The position numbers and the translations under genes were made by a program. A model generated the notes under the pieces. That model was not told the origin of the DNA and did not search any database. It saw only the letters and a list, made by a program, of their open reading frames with translations. Of a stretch of DNA of 64,000 nucleotides, positions 38,006 through 50,128 are shown piece after piece (position 1 is the stretch's first letter; the number at the start of each line of letters is the position of its first letter). The stretch is from Sapria himalayana (lineage: Eukaryota > Streptophyta > Magnoliopsida > Malpighiales > Rafflesiaceae): NCBI GenBank assembly GCA_029783825.1, contig JAREIK010002039.1:180769-244768 (forward strand). The letters run 5' to 3'.

Positions 38006-39206
38006 CATGTTATTAGGTGGCATTCTGAGCATGAGGTTGAACATGGGGTGATGCATCATCCATCAGATTAACTTGCTTATAAGCATTTTAAGCATATACA
38101 TCAAGATTTTGTTGCTAAAAGTCGAAATGTGAGATTGGGTCTCTACATTGATGGTTTTTGACCATTTGGCCAATCTGGATAATAGTGACACCTTACAATT
38201 TGCCTCCATAGTTGTGTATGAAGGAACAATATATGTTTCAGCCAATATTGGTTCCATTTCTTAAAATCCGAAAGACATGTTGTATTTTTTTTCACAGCCT
38301 TCTAAAGTAGAGTTTAATTAATTTTGGGGTGTTGGCATGAATACATATGACATCTCAAAAAAGCAAATTTTCATTATGCGGGTGGCCCTTATGTGGATGG
38401 TAAGTGATTTTCCATAATATTCAATATTATATGGTTGGAGTAATGTAGGAAAATTAGCATGCCCATATTGCATGGACAAGTATGATTCTTTTACTATCAT
38501 ATTCAGTGATAAATAGTCATTGTTTGTTAACCATAATAAGTTTCTACCTACAAATCATCCATTCCATATAAATAGAACTACATGCATTTCAAAAAAATAA
38601 AACAATGATGATAGTTCCAGCAGTTGTACGTTCAAGAGATGATATCTTGACAAAGATTTAGAGGCTGGGTCTGAAGAAGGTTACTGAAATGGATGCTATT
38701 AGAACTAATGGATCGATATGCAAAATATTTGCCTGGAGGAAATGTAGTATTTATTGGGACTTCCCCAATTGGAAGTCCATTTAATTTGACTTAACTTGGA
38801 TGTAATGCATATTGAAAAAAATATGCTTAACAATATTTTCAACATTGTCCTAAATGTAGATGGATAAATAAATGACACTTTATAATCAAGATAATAGTTG
38901 AATGATTTCTATTGCTGCCTTGAATTGAAACAGAATGAGGCTATAGAAAAATACCCTAAAGCTTGTTACACACTTAATAAAAAGCCAAGACAAACATTGT
39001 GTGAATGGGTTAAAAATTTGAAATTTTCTAATGGATATGTGTCAAATATGGGCAAATGTGTGGATATGAAGAAGCTCATATTATTTGGAATAAAAAGTTA
39101 TGACTATCATGTATTTATGCATAGATTAATACCAATTACTTTCAATGAAATACTTTTTCTAAATGTTTGGAAGTTCCTTATAGAACTTAGTTTATTCTTT
39201 AAATAG
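38006..39206 (+). pseudogene. CACTA copy C TNP2 transposase core
   Basis: In shifting frames: VTPYNLPP (about 38190), DMLYFFSQPSKVEFN and RVALMWMVSDFP (about 38375-38410), and CPYCMDKYDSF (about 38460). At 38770-38830 come traces of the motif in which relatives have an NLDVMHIEKN-type block. The open stretch 38898-39206 holds EKYPKACYTLNKKPRQTLCE, NGYVSNMGKCVDMKKL and MHRLIPITFNEIL, which lie in the C-terminal part of plant TNP2-like proteins. The enzyme would cut and join CACTA ends in the nucleus; this copy is broken by many stops. Confidence 0.82.
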
Positions 39207-40850
39207 CTAACCGCGATCACAGTCAAGATAGATGACATGGTAAGACTAGAGAATGACATACCTTTCATTCTTTGTAAGCTTGAACATGTATTCTTACCAA
39301 GTTTTTTTGATTCAATGGAGCATTTGCCGATCCATTTGGCTTTTGAAGGAAGAATAGCTTAGCCAGTGCAATACAGGTGGATGTATCCTTTTGAAGGGTA
39401 AATATATATAATTAGCTCTGTTTTATTATTTCAAGCATAAATTAATATTGTAATTTGATTTAATTGAGACCTAAATTAATGGTTGTAGGTATCTTCATAA
39501 GTTGAAATTGAATGTTAGAAACAATGAAAATTTTGAAGGTTCAATTTGTAATGCATATTTAGTAGTGCATCATCTTTTTGTTCTTATTATTTTGAGGAAC
39601 ATGTTAATACAAAGAATATAAATGTGCCTCGGAATAATGAATGTCATGTGCTGGTAGAAGATAAATCTAAGGACAACTATCTATCTTCAAGCACCTTGGA
39701 AGAGCAATTGGAAGAGCAAAGAAAAGATGTATGATAGATGAAGAGTACAAAGTAACCCAGAGCTATGTTTTAGTTAATTGTGAGGAGGTTGTACTATATA
39801 TTGAGTATGTATACCCAGAGCTATGTTATTCAATAAATGGTTGCTGGTTTAATCATAGGATAATTTTGTCCTAAATAGGAATAATTAGAAATTGATATCC
39901 ATTATTCTCTCTTTATTAGTATATGAGCAGTGTTTATGTTGAGCAGTTAAAACATAGGCAACCAACCATTCCAAGCCATGAGGTCGATTCTATGCTAGAA
40001 ATAGAATTTGTGAATTGGTTCAAGAACTTTGTGAGAATTATTAAGCCTTAATTTTTTGAATAATATGATTTATTAGTATCTTATATTTTTTAACATCATT
40101 TGTTGAATTTATGCAACATACAAATGATCCTTCAAATGACGATTCTAACATATTCATACATTATCTAAGTAAAGTCCAATCTAGATATGTGACAACCTAT
40201 CATGGGTATTTTGTCAATGGATATTAATTTCACACATAGGGCATGGTTCTTCTAAAGCAATTATGAATGGTGGTGTATACATTAAAGGCTCAAGTTATAG
40301 TGTGGATGAGATTGATTGTTATAGTCAAATTGTAGAAGTTATTGATTTGGAGTATCATGGACTAAAAATAATAGGATTGTATTATTAAAAAATGAGTGGT
40401 TTGATCCTACAAGAAATGCGGGTACAAAGATTCATTCATATTATAAGCTAGTGAATGTTAATCATAAATAGAGATTTAATCAATATGAGCCATTTATTAT
40501 GGGAGTTCAAGCCACTCAAGTATATTATTGTACATACCTGAGTTTTTCTCGTGATAAGTGTGACTGGTGGGCCATTTGAAAAATCAAAGCTCAATCAAAT
40601 TTTGCAGTACCAATATTTCAACAATGAAGTTCAAACTTAGCTATTGCACTAGCATTTCAAGAAAATGACATAAATAATATTGAGCCTGTGCATGTAGATG
40701 AAGATCTAGAAAACTTATTTGACTCATGTGGTGTCCTAATAAAAATTGAAGATGATCATTTTCTATCTGAAGATGAGTTGGAACTTCCATCAGAATCAGA
40801 TGAAATGTCTGAAGATCCATTAGAAGATGATAGTGATACCGATAATTAAA
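39207..40850 (+). pseudogene. CACTA copy C: DUF4218- and DUF4216-like regions
   Basis: Downstream of TNP2, as in typical plant CACTA transposases. RLENDIPFILCKLEHVF, FFDSMEHLPIHLAFEGRIA and PVQYRWMYPFEG (to about 39400) mark the DUF4218 region. An intron-like gap follows, and then LKLNVRNNENFEGSICNAYL (about 39505). IDEEYKVTQSYVLVNCEE (about 39737) and EIEFVNWFKNFV (about 39998) form the linker. The DUF4216-like part (40190-40680) is heavily decayed. An acidic tail, SEDELELPSESDEMSEDPLE (about 40760-40820), ends at a stop near 40846. Confidence 0.75.
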
Positions 40851-41019
40851 CTGTTATAATTGTATTAAAATATTATAGTTTCAAAGACATTCTATATTAT
40901 GTTTCAATCCATTGTTGTGTGTTATTTTTAAATGCATGATTGTTCATCATACAATATCAATTTATGTTTTCATTGTAACTTTATTATTTGTTCAATGTTT
41001 TTACTTTTGTACAGTAGAT

Positions 41020-42880
41020 GGCGCATAAAGGAAATGGGTCTGGTGGAGGTGTACATGGATGCATAGATGGATGAGATTCATCTTGTATTTTATGTCCTAT
41101 TGTAAAGTTAGTATCATCTCATACCCACCATATCTAGACTTCAACATCACCATCACCATCATTGACACCTTTACCAACATCTTTATCAAATATAAGGCCC
41201 CCATCCATTGTTCCTCCTACACACACTTTTGATCCATCACCATCATTTACACCACATTTTACAACATTAGTTGCTGCCTCATTTACAAAACCATTGACAT
41301 CATCAAATGTTGTTGCTTTCTCTGCAGGCTGTGCTAAGTTAGTAAAAGAGAGTGTGGATGGGAGGTATATGAAATATGTAAATATTACTTTAATAAAAAA
41401 TTACAATGTCCCTGTTAGTGATTTTGTTTTTATATATAGTTATGAATTTCTTGTTTTCAATATTAATTGATTATTTTTATAGTTTCATTCTATTTACAAG
41501 TGTTCGGCTATAATTACAAAGTCATTCAAGAAAATTGTTGATTCCAAAGCATTCTCATGGAAGAAAGTTTCTGAATCAACAAAATAGACTAACTTTTATG
41601 ACTCTCAGGTAAAACAAAGAAACAAAAGCATTAAAAATTAATTATCTAATTAGTTAACTATTATGTTGATTAATATTCAAGCATAAAAGAATTATGAAAT
41701 TGTTATTAATATAGTTTTTTTGTGAATTTTATATATATAGAATCAATGTACATGGATAGCCCAATGTGATGGATAGATAAAGTGATTATGGGAGAGCAAA
41801 TCTGTGAAATGGTACTCAAATTTTGTCCATAAATTGAAGATTCTAAAAGATAGGCCTGATTTAATACCTAAGGATGAGTGGCCCGATTATCTTAAGTATT
41901 GGGAGGAGCCAAAAGTGAATAAAAAATCAGAGATATCCAACAAAAATGGAAGGAATGAGGTAGCTAGACCTAGTACATGAATGTCTCACCATACAGGAGG
42001 GTCAAAGTTGAGCATTGAGCATTGAGCATGCTCGAGATTTGGTACAACTTATTACTTTAAACCATTTATATATTTCACAATTTGCATAATAGTCCAAATA
42101 ACTCAAATATTTGCTTGTTTTTAGAATTAAAGCTAAAATTTTTCAACATATATTATTTTTTGACTTAATAAATACATACTTTAGGCCAGAGAATTTGGTC
42201 AATATCCCAATTTTTATAAGATTTTTAAGAAGATGCATGTGAAGAAAGCAGATGGGTACTTTGTTGACAACAAGTCTCAGATGATTGCTATAAATAATCT
42301 ATTATATTAAAAAACTTTTGAATACTATCGTAAATTTTGAAAGTTGTGTGAAATAAAAAATATTTGTTTTATTTTATTTATATCTAGCACAATATTTTAT
42401 TATATTTTATCATAGGACTTCGTGGAAGAATGTATGATAGCTGATTCTGAGCCTGTTAAGAATTCTATGAAAATTCAACCAAATAACTATGATCGTATAT
42501 ATTTGGAGACCATAGAATGTTAGAAGAAGCAGCAAATGTATGACATCAGCTCAAAGGGTGTGAGTTTTGAACTCATGCTTCTAGTTCCTTTGTCACAAGA
42601 ATGATGGATGAGGTGGTTGAATAGCAAGTAATTGAAACAAATGAATATTTTGTAAATATGGATAGTGAAATGAAAGAGAAGGATTAGTAGATTATTCTTT
42701 TGAAGGAAGTAATGCATGAAATAAATGAAGTGAATGATGAGATGAAAAAAATTATGAATACAATGCAATAGTAGATGTCCTATATGGAGTCACAGTTAGC
42801 GGCCTTGACGCAAAAGATATCATACCGAGTTATAGTAGAGAAATCACATAGGAGAGGCTAGCACAAATGCACCAACTAAT
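41020..42880 (+). pseudogene. CACTA copy C second gene (Transposase_24 / TNPA-type)
   Basis: Exon structure shared with copy B. A Pro/Thr-rich first exon ends in GRYMKYVNIT (open piece 41162-41470). An exon at 41483-41608 (after TTTTATAG, before GTAAAAC) holds FKKIVDSKAFSWKKVSESTK. An exon from 41741 (after ATATATAG) holds LWESKSVKWYSNFVHKLKIL, PKDEWPDYLKYWEEPK and MSHHTGGSKLSIEH. The last is the T-G-S motif typical of the Ptta/En/Spm Transposase_24 family. Then FKKMHVKKADGYFVDNKSQM (about 42225) and a charged coiled-coil stretch (42655-42770). Contains several stops. The downstream 3' end is shared with D1 and D2. Confidence 0.78.
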
Positions 42881-43375
42881 GATAGGAATGATAATTTAGT
42901 TTTAAATGATTATATACCTATGATATGTTTTTTTAACTATGTAACTATTGTATTAGAATAATATCAGAAATACTTTTTCTTTTATTAAATTATAAAAAAT
43001 GGTTTATAGTATTTGTTTTTATTAAATTAATGTAAAAATTTTAAAAATGTAATTAAAAATTTTTGTAAAAAAAAATAAAATTATGAAAATAGTTTTTGAA
43101 TGAAAATAGCTAGGGATTATTCCCTCTCTAATTTAGCTATGAAATTTTCTGTATAGATCTAGTCGAAAGATATTAATAACTACCATTAATAATGATCAAA
43201 ATTAACAAGGAAAAAAAGATAATTAGCTTGAGAATTTCAGCATTCAAAAATTTGCTAGGGAATTTTTTTTTCGATAATTTTTTGCGACGAGTACATTAGC
43301 TTTGGATAAATTTCGAGGAAAATCTATTGCGCTATTCTATTTTAGCAATGGAATATTTTATAATAGCTAGAAAAA
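42881..43375. other. 3' non-coding and subterminal region of copy C
   Basis: Matches D2 58430-58930. Carries AGCTAGGGATTATTCCCT (about 43110) and related subterminal inverted motifs. The last identifiable element sequence is TAGCTAGAAAAACAATATTAGC near 43360; the array begins immediately after. Confidence 0.65.
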
Positions 43376-45325
43376 CAATATTAGCTATTCTATCGATATA
43401 TCTTTCTATCTGTTTGTAAATTTGTCAATCTAATAGTTGTTTATTTATCAATTTATCTGTCTATCTATCTATCTATCAATATATCTATATATATATATAT
43501 ATATCTCTTTGTCTATCTATCTGTGATTTAATCAATCTGTCAATTTGTCTGGCTATCTTTCTATCTAGTTGTCTGTATATTTTTCTATCTATCTATATTT
43601 CTATTAATCTAGATATCAATTAGGCTATGTATCTATGTATCTATCTATCTATGTATATATCTATATATCTATCTATTTGTATGACTATCAATCTATCTAT
43701 ATGTCTATCTATTTGTCTATCTTTATGTATATCTATCTGTTAATCTATCAATCTATCGAACTATCTATCTAACAGTCAAATTAATCTATCTAACTAACTC
43801 TCTAGTAATCTATCTATTTATATGTCAAACTATTTGTCTAATTATCTATCAATTTACCTAACTTTCTATCAATCTATCTCTCAAACAATCTATCTATCTA
43901 TATGTCTATCAATCTATATATCTATCTATCTATGTAACTTTTTATGTATTTCTCTATCTATTTGTATATCTATCTCTCTAACTAACTATATATCAATCTA
44001 TCTATAAATATGTCTATCAATATGTCTCTCTATATGTTTATCTATCTGTCTATCTATGTGTCAATATATTTGTCTATCTAGCTAGCTATCTATCTGTCTA
44101 TCTATCTATCTATCTATATCGGTCTATCTGTCTATCTATCTATCTATGCATCTACATATATGTCTATATATCTATCTTTATATTTATCTTTATATCTATC
44201 GATCTATGTATCTATCTATTTGTCTATAAATATGTCTATCTATAGTTCTATCTATCTGTCTATCTAACTATTGATCTATCCATCTAGCTATCCATCTATC
44301 TATCTATCAATTATCCATATATCTATTTGTCTAATTAACCATTTATTTGTCCTTCTATCTATCCCACTATCTATCCATTTTTCTATCAATCTTTCTATCC
44401 ATTGATCTATCTATTTATCTATCCATCTATAAATCTGATTATCAATTTGTCTATATATCTGTCTATCTATCTATCTATTAATTTGTCTATCAATATATAT
44501 ATATCAATTACTCTATCATTAAATTAATCAATCTATTAATCAATCAATCTATCAATCTATCTATATATCTATGTATCTATCTATCTATTTGTCTATATGT
44601 CAATCTTTCTTCCTATCTATCAATCTGTCTATCAATTTGTCTATCTATCTATTTGTTTATCTATTAATCTTTCTGTCTATCTATCTATCTATTTTTCTAT
44701 CTATCTATTTGTCTATCTATCTGCCTATCTAACTATCTAACTATCTATATATCTATCGATCTATCTATCTATTGATTTGTCTATCAATCTATCTATTTAT
44801 TTGTAAATGTATCAATCTAACTTTCTATCTATCTATCTATATATATATAATTATTTGTCCATCTATATGTCAATCTATCTCTTTATCTATCTATTTATCT
44901 ATTTATCTATCTATTTGTGTATCTATCTATCTATTTATTTGTCTATCTATCTATCTATCTTTCGATTTATCTATATATCTATCTATCTATCTCTCTCTCT
45001 ATCTATCTTTCTATCTATCTGTCTATCTATCATTCTAACTATCTATCTATCAATTTATCTATATGTCTGTATGTATGTTTGTCTATCTATATGCCTATGT
45101 ATCTATTTATTTTTCAAACTATTTGTCTGTATATCTATCTATCTGTCTGCCTATCTAATTGTCTAATTAATTGTCTATCTACCTATCTATTTATCTATTT
45201 ATCTTTCCGCATATTTATCTAACTATCAATCTATCTATAAATCTATCTATCTTTTTGTCTATTTATCTGTTTAACTATCTATCCATCTGTCTATATATTT
45301 TTGTCTATCTATATATTTAACTATC
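43376..45325 (+). repeat. Degenerate (TATC)n array, first part
   Basis: TATC units on the plus strand with many TGTC, TATA, CAAT, TTTG and TAAC variants; more degenerate than 28160-29172. ORFs here are artefacts. Interrupted at 45326 by a solo LTR. Confidence 0.94.
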
Positions 45326-45874
45326 TGTTGGGCAATTCTACTTCCAACATTCTTAATTTTATAGATTAGTAGAAGAAGAATAGAATAATAAATTATATAT
45401 CCACAACAACAATCCAACAACCCATGAGAAATAAAATCAAACAATAGAAACACGAAAATTAATGTGGTTCACTAATCATTCAGAATGACTAGCTACATCC
45501 ACCAGAAAATACTTATGCATTTACAGATTATAATAAAACAAGTCTTACAGATTTTTGAGTAGTACTCACGATGAAAATCATGCAGAAAGGAGAAAATGGA
45601 GATGAACATTTCTACAAGCAAAAATTACAACAATACAAAAATAGTAATAAAAACAATTTATATCAATAACAGAGCGGGTCGGATCACTTGGATGGATAGA
45701 TTTATGCTACTAAAATTTCTTTGGCTCACTAAACATGCAGTGGACCTCCATTATTGTGCTATTGTTGTAATCACAACCATTGAATATTTTATTTACTGCA
45801 CTTAAAAAAATATTGAGAGAGAAAACATTTTTGTTATACAAAGTATTTTATCAAAACAAAATATATATACAACA
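45326..45874 (-). mobile_element. Solo LTR (Copia-type) inserted in the (TATC)n array
   Basis: 549 bp with TG...CA ends: TGTTGGGC at the left and ATACAACA at the right, with inverted TGTTG/CAACA termini. It is bordered on both sides by CTATC (45321-45325 and 45875-45879), compatible with a 5-bp target duplication, although CTATC is also the array unit. On the minus strand, GTGGATGTAGCTAGTCATTC followed by AGTGAACCACATTAATTTTC resembles the R/U5 region of plant Copia LTRs. No internal retroelement sequence flanks it, so it is a recombined solo LTR. The ORF 45596-45805 is spurious. Confidence 0.8.
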
Positions 45875-45879
45875 CTATC

Positions 45880-48095
45880 AATCTATCTGTCTATTTATAT
45901 GTCAATATATCTGTCAATATATATGTTTATATATCATTCTATCTATATGTCTATCTATCTAGATTTTTATCATTAGGTCTATATATCTGATAGTCTATCT
46001 ATCTATCTATCTATCAACCTATCACTCTATCTGTCTATCTATGTAACTATAAATCTATTTAATTATCTATCTATATATCTAACTATATATTTGTCTATAA
46101 TCTATCAATCTATCTATGTGTCTATCTATATGTCTATCTATTTATAAGTATATCTGTCTATCTATCTATCTAACTATTTGTCTGTCTGTCTAGCTATCTA
46201 TCTATATATCTTTATCTATCTATCTATTTATCTATCTATCTATATATCTATTTATTTATCTATCTATCATTATTTCTATCTAAAGATCTTTCAATCTATT
46301 ATCTATATTTCTATCTATGTGTCTATTTATATTTAAATCTATCTATCTAAATATCTATCTATCTTTCTCTATTACTCTATTTTATTTGTCTATCTATTTG
46401 TCTATCTTACTATCTATCTATCTATTTATATATGTGTCTATCTATTTGACTATCTTTCTATCTATATGTCTGTCTGTCCATCTATCTGTCTATTTATCTA
46501 CCTATCTATATTTCTATCTATCTATTTGTTTAGCTATTTGTCTATATATTTATCTATCTATCTATATATCTATCAATCTATATATTAATCTATATATCAA
46601 TATATATTTTAATTTATCTATCAATCTATCAATTAATCTATCTCTCTATGTTGCTATTAATCTGACTATCTATCTATCTTTCTATTTATTTGTCTACTTA
46701 TCTATCTGTCTATCTATCTATCTATCTATATATTTTTCTATCAATTAATCTATTTATCTATTTATATATCTCTCTATATGTCTATCTATCTATTGATTTA
46801 TTTATATATGTGTCTACCTATCTGTCTAAATATATGTCTATCGATCTATATATATGTCAATCTATCTGTCAATCTATCTGTCAATCAATCTATCAATCTA
46901 TATGTCTATCTACCAATTAAACTGTTTATCTATCTTTATGTCTATCTATCTATCTGTCTGTCTATCTATATATTTATTAGTTTATATATCTATCTTACTA
47001 TCTATCCATCGATCTTTCTATCAATCAATCTATCTATATGTCTATATATCTTTCTAACTAACAATTCATCTTTATATTTATGTGTTTCTATCTATCTATC
47101 TATCTGTTTGTCTATCTATCTATCTGTCTACCTATCTGTTTATCAATCTATCTATTTATCTATCTATCTATCTCTATGTTGATTTATTTTTCTATCTATA
47201 TGTCAATCTATCTATCTACCTATCTATTTATCTATATAGCTATCTATCTATCCATCTGTCTTTCTATCTATCTATTTATTTGTCTATCTGTCTGTCTAAT
47301 ATCTATCTATCTATCTAAAAATCTATTTATTTATTTGTTTATCTATTTGTCTTTCTATCTATCTATCTATCTATCTATGTGTCTATATATCTGTATATCT
47401 ATTTGTCTATCAATCAATCTATCTGTTCTCTTTCTATCTATTTAACTATCTATTTATTCATTTATCTATTTATTTGTCTGTCTATCTATCTATTAATCCA
47501 TCTGTTAATATATTTATTTATCTATTTGTCTATCTCTTTACTTATCTATCTATTTGTTTATATATATATCTATCTATATATCTGTCTATATATTTGTTTA
47601 TCTATATGTTTATCTATCTTTCTATCTATATGTATATCTATTTGTCTATAATTTATCTATATGTCTATCTATCTATCTATTTATTTATCTATATATTTGT
47701 ATATCTATTTGTTTCTCTCTATCAATCCATTTATCTATCTATCTATTTATCTATATATTTTTATAACTTTTTATTAATCTATCTATTTATCTATTTATAT
47801 ATCTATCTATTTATCTATCTTTATATCTATCTATGTGTCTATCGTTCTCTCTATCTATCTTTCTATCTATTTGGATATCTATCTATCTATCTATCTATGT
47901 GTCTATCGTTCTCTCTATCTATCTTTCTATCTATTTAGATATCTATCTATTTGTATGTCTGTCTATCTGTCTACTATCTATATATTGTCTATCTATTTAT
48001 CTCTATATCTATCTATCTATTCTCTAACTATATATCTATCTATTTATTTATCTATTTGACTATCAATCAATCAATCTATCTCTTTATTTGTCTAT
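45880..48095 (+). repeat. Degenerate (TATC)n array, second part
   Basis: Continuation of the array after the solo LTR. A block of about 70 bp around 47825-47880 (TATCTATGTGTCTATCGTTC..., then TTCTATCTATTT) is tandemly repeated at 47892-47945. ORFs are artefacts. Confidence 0.94.
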
Positions 48096-48110
48096 TTTTT
48101 TGTGTATTTA

Positions 48111-48245
48111 TTTATCTATTTTTTTTATTTTTTTTATTTTTTTTAATTTTTATATTTTTTGTATTTTTTGTATTTTTTTTTATTTTTTTTATTTTTTTTA
48201 TTTTTTTTATTTTTTTTATTTTTTTTATTTTTTTATTTTTTTATT

Positions 48246-48277
<32 letters not shown>

Positions 48278-48279
48278 TT

Positions 48280-48311
<32 letters not shown>

Positions 48312-48314
48312 TTT

Positions 48315-48346
<32 letters not shown>

Positions 48347-48540
48347 TTTTTTTTATTTTTTTTATTTTTTTTATTTTTTTTATTTTTTTATTTTTTTTAT
48401 TTTTTTATTTTTTTTTATTTTTTTATTTTTTTATTTTTTATTTTTTTATTTTTACATTTTTTAAATTTTTTTATTTTTATTTTTTTTATTTTTTATTATT
48501 ATTTATTATTATTATTATTTTTTATTTTTTTTTTATTTTT
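48111..48540 (+). repeat. (T6-8 A)n low-complexity tract
   Basis: About 430 bp of TTTTTTAT-type units with period mostly 7-9 and essentially no G or C. It abuts the right end of the (TATC)n array. The overlapping ORFs coding Phe/Ile/Leu runs (47951-48567) are artefacts. Confidence 0.95.
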
Positions 48541-49317
48541 GTAAACATATTTATAATGTTTATATAACAAAACATGATGAATATAATATATGATACATGG
48601 TATAATCAATACACTCTTCTTTTTTTTTCTTTTTTTAATGTTGACATGACATTTTAAAAAGGGTAATTTCATTTAAGAGTATCAATATATTTTTAGTTAT
48701 GATGCTATTTTTTAAAAACTTAAATAGTATTAGAGTTTTTTATTATATATTTTAAATTTGAAGCTATTTTACTTATTCATTCAGAAAAAAAAAGTAAATT
48801 TTGTTGAATTGTGGTGCTGGATTCTGGTGCCTTGAAGCTAGTTTTCTTAACTATGAATCATGAATCCCTCAATGTCATAGGGTCGATCATGGTCTCCATT
48901 CTCCTGGCTCACCGTTCCCCGCCACCTCTATCACAACTCACTTCGATATCATCCCGTTGTGCTTCATGTATAGATATGCAAGAGTACATGTGACTTCGTA
49001 AAAATTTCTTCTCAATCAATGATTGTGCCTTGTTTCTTCCAGTTTTTCCCATTATCAAGGTGCCCTAAATGATAACCATCAAAAATTTTTCCAAGTGTTA
49101 AGTATGAGCAATTCTTTCTTTGATTTTTGTCTTAGAATGGATCAATCCGTTTGAATTTGTCTCGTCAAGTTGGTATGTCATTTGTAGTGGTTAAATAAGC
49201 ATTTTTTGAATCGAACCAATTTTGTACTTGAGATATCTTTACTGATAGTAATCTTCGATTATTTTTTTTCTCAGGATACATGTATCCTGAAGAATAATAG
49301 CACTATCATGTGGTGAG
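48541..49317. other. Non-coding sequence upstream of the TBL pseudogene
   Basis: AT-rich to 48790, then a less biased stretch (48800-49000) with a 60-codon ORF of no recognisable similarity. It could include remnants of the TBL gene's own 5' region. No promoter motif convincing enough to call. Confidence 0.4.
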
Positions 49318-50128
49318 ATGGCGAATACCTTTGGCAAGAGCAAATTGTTCAATCAAAGTGGAATAGTGATTCTTAGCCCTAAATCTTCGACCATTGCAAC
49401 TCCGAAAGTGCAATATCAATCAAGTTCGGTCTTTCAAGGGTTTTGTGTACTTGCTGTTATAGGACTATGTGTCTCGTTTTCACTTGCTTATTGTGGGAGC
49501 TATATTTATGTCCTAACGAGCCTGACCCTTGGACAACATGAGCTTTCCGTTTCAAAATATAATGATTCTTTGAGGAATTGTCACTTCTTTAATGGAAATT
49601 GGATCGTAGATAATAGCTATCCTCTTCACAATGCTTTAGAATGCCCTTTTGTAATGCATGGATTTAATTGTCTGGGAAATGCAAGGAAGGATAGGCAGTA
49701 TCTGAGGTGGAGATGGAAACTTGCGGATTGTCATATTCCAAGGTTAGTTGTGCAAGATATTTTAGAAAGTTTGAGGAATAAGAGGATTGTGTTTGTTGGT
49801 AATTCAATGAGTAGAACACAATGTGAATCTTTGATTTGTTTTCTCTTGTCAGAGGTGGAGGTGGAATATAAAAAGAGAGCTTATAAAATTAACAAGAATA
49901 ACATAACTAAACATGTCAGATTTCTGGGTGTCAGGTTTCACGCCTTCAATTTCACTATAGAATTTTTTTGTTCCATTTTTTTTGTAAAACATGGCCGAGT
50001 TCCCAAACATTCGCCTAAGCGGGTCAAGTTAGTACTCTGACTGGATATGTTGGATGACATTAATGAATAGTGGATTATTTCTATGTTCTAATTTTTAACA
50101 CATGCATTGGTGGAAAGCTCTTTGATAT
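49318..50128 (+). pseudogene. Trichome-birefringence-like (YLS7/TBL17-type) protein, truncated
   Basis: A 240-codon ORF (49318-50040). There is one hydrophobic, likely membrane-anchor segment at residues about 39-66. The PMR5N domain follows (about 86-142: CHFFNGNWIVDN, SYPLHNALECPF, YLRWRWKLADCHIPR), and then the start of the PC-esterase domain with VFVGNSMSRTQCESLICFLL. TBL proteins are Golgi polysaccharide O-acetyltransferases with a G-D-S catalytic motif; here it reads G-N-S, and the usual Trp after RTQ is Cys. The family goes on for roughly another 200 residues, to a D-x-x-H motif. After the TGA at 50038 the same frame still reads LDMLDDIN, but a further stop and a frameshift follow up to a KLFDM piece and GTAAG at about 50129. 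It is therefore a pseudogene, or an exon of a dying gene. Confidence 0.82.

Larger units (their letters stand above)
29173..43375 (+). mobile_element. CACTA (En/Spm) element copy C, nearly full length, plus strand
   Basis: The 5' terminus CATTACAAGAAATACAC (29174-29190) differs from CACTACAAGAAAT by one base and is followed by AGCTA/TCCCTAGCT subterminal motifs (29197-29480). About 8 kb of 5' non-coding sequence, a TNP2-type gene (37151-40850) and a Transposase_24-type gene (41020-42880) follow. The 3' subterminal region (42990-43375) again carries CTAGGGATTATTCCC-type motifs. The last terminal repeat is not recognisable: sequence shared with D2 stops about 20-40 bp short of where the end should be, at the array. 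At about 14.2 kb this is a typical size for plant CACTA elements. Numerous stops make it non-autonomous. Confidence 0.82.

Noticed and set aside
47951..48567. Phe/Ile-rich ORFs up to 197 codons
   Set aside because: Translation of the (T6-8A)n tract in all three frames.
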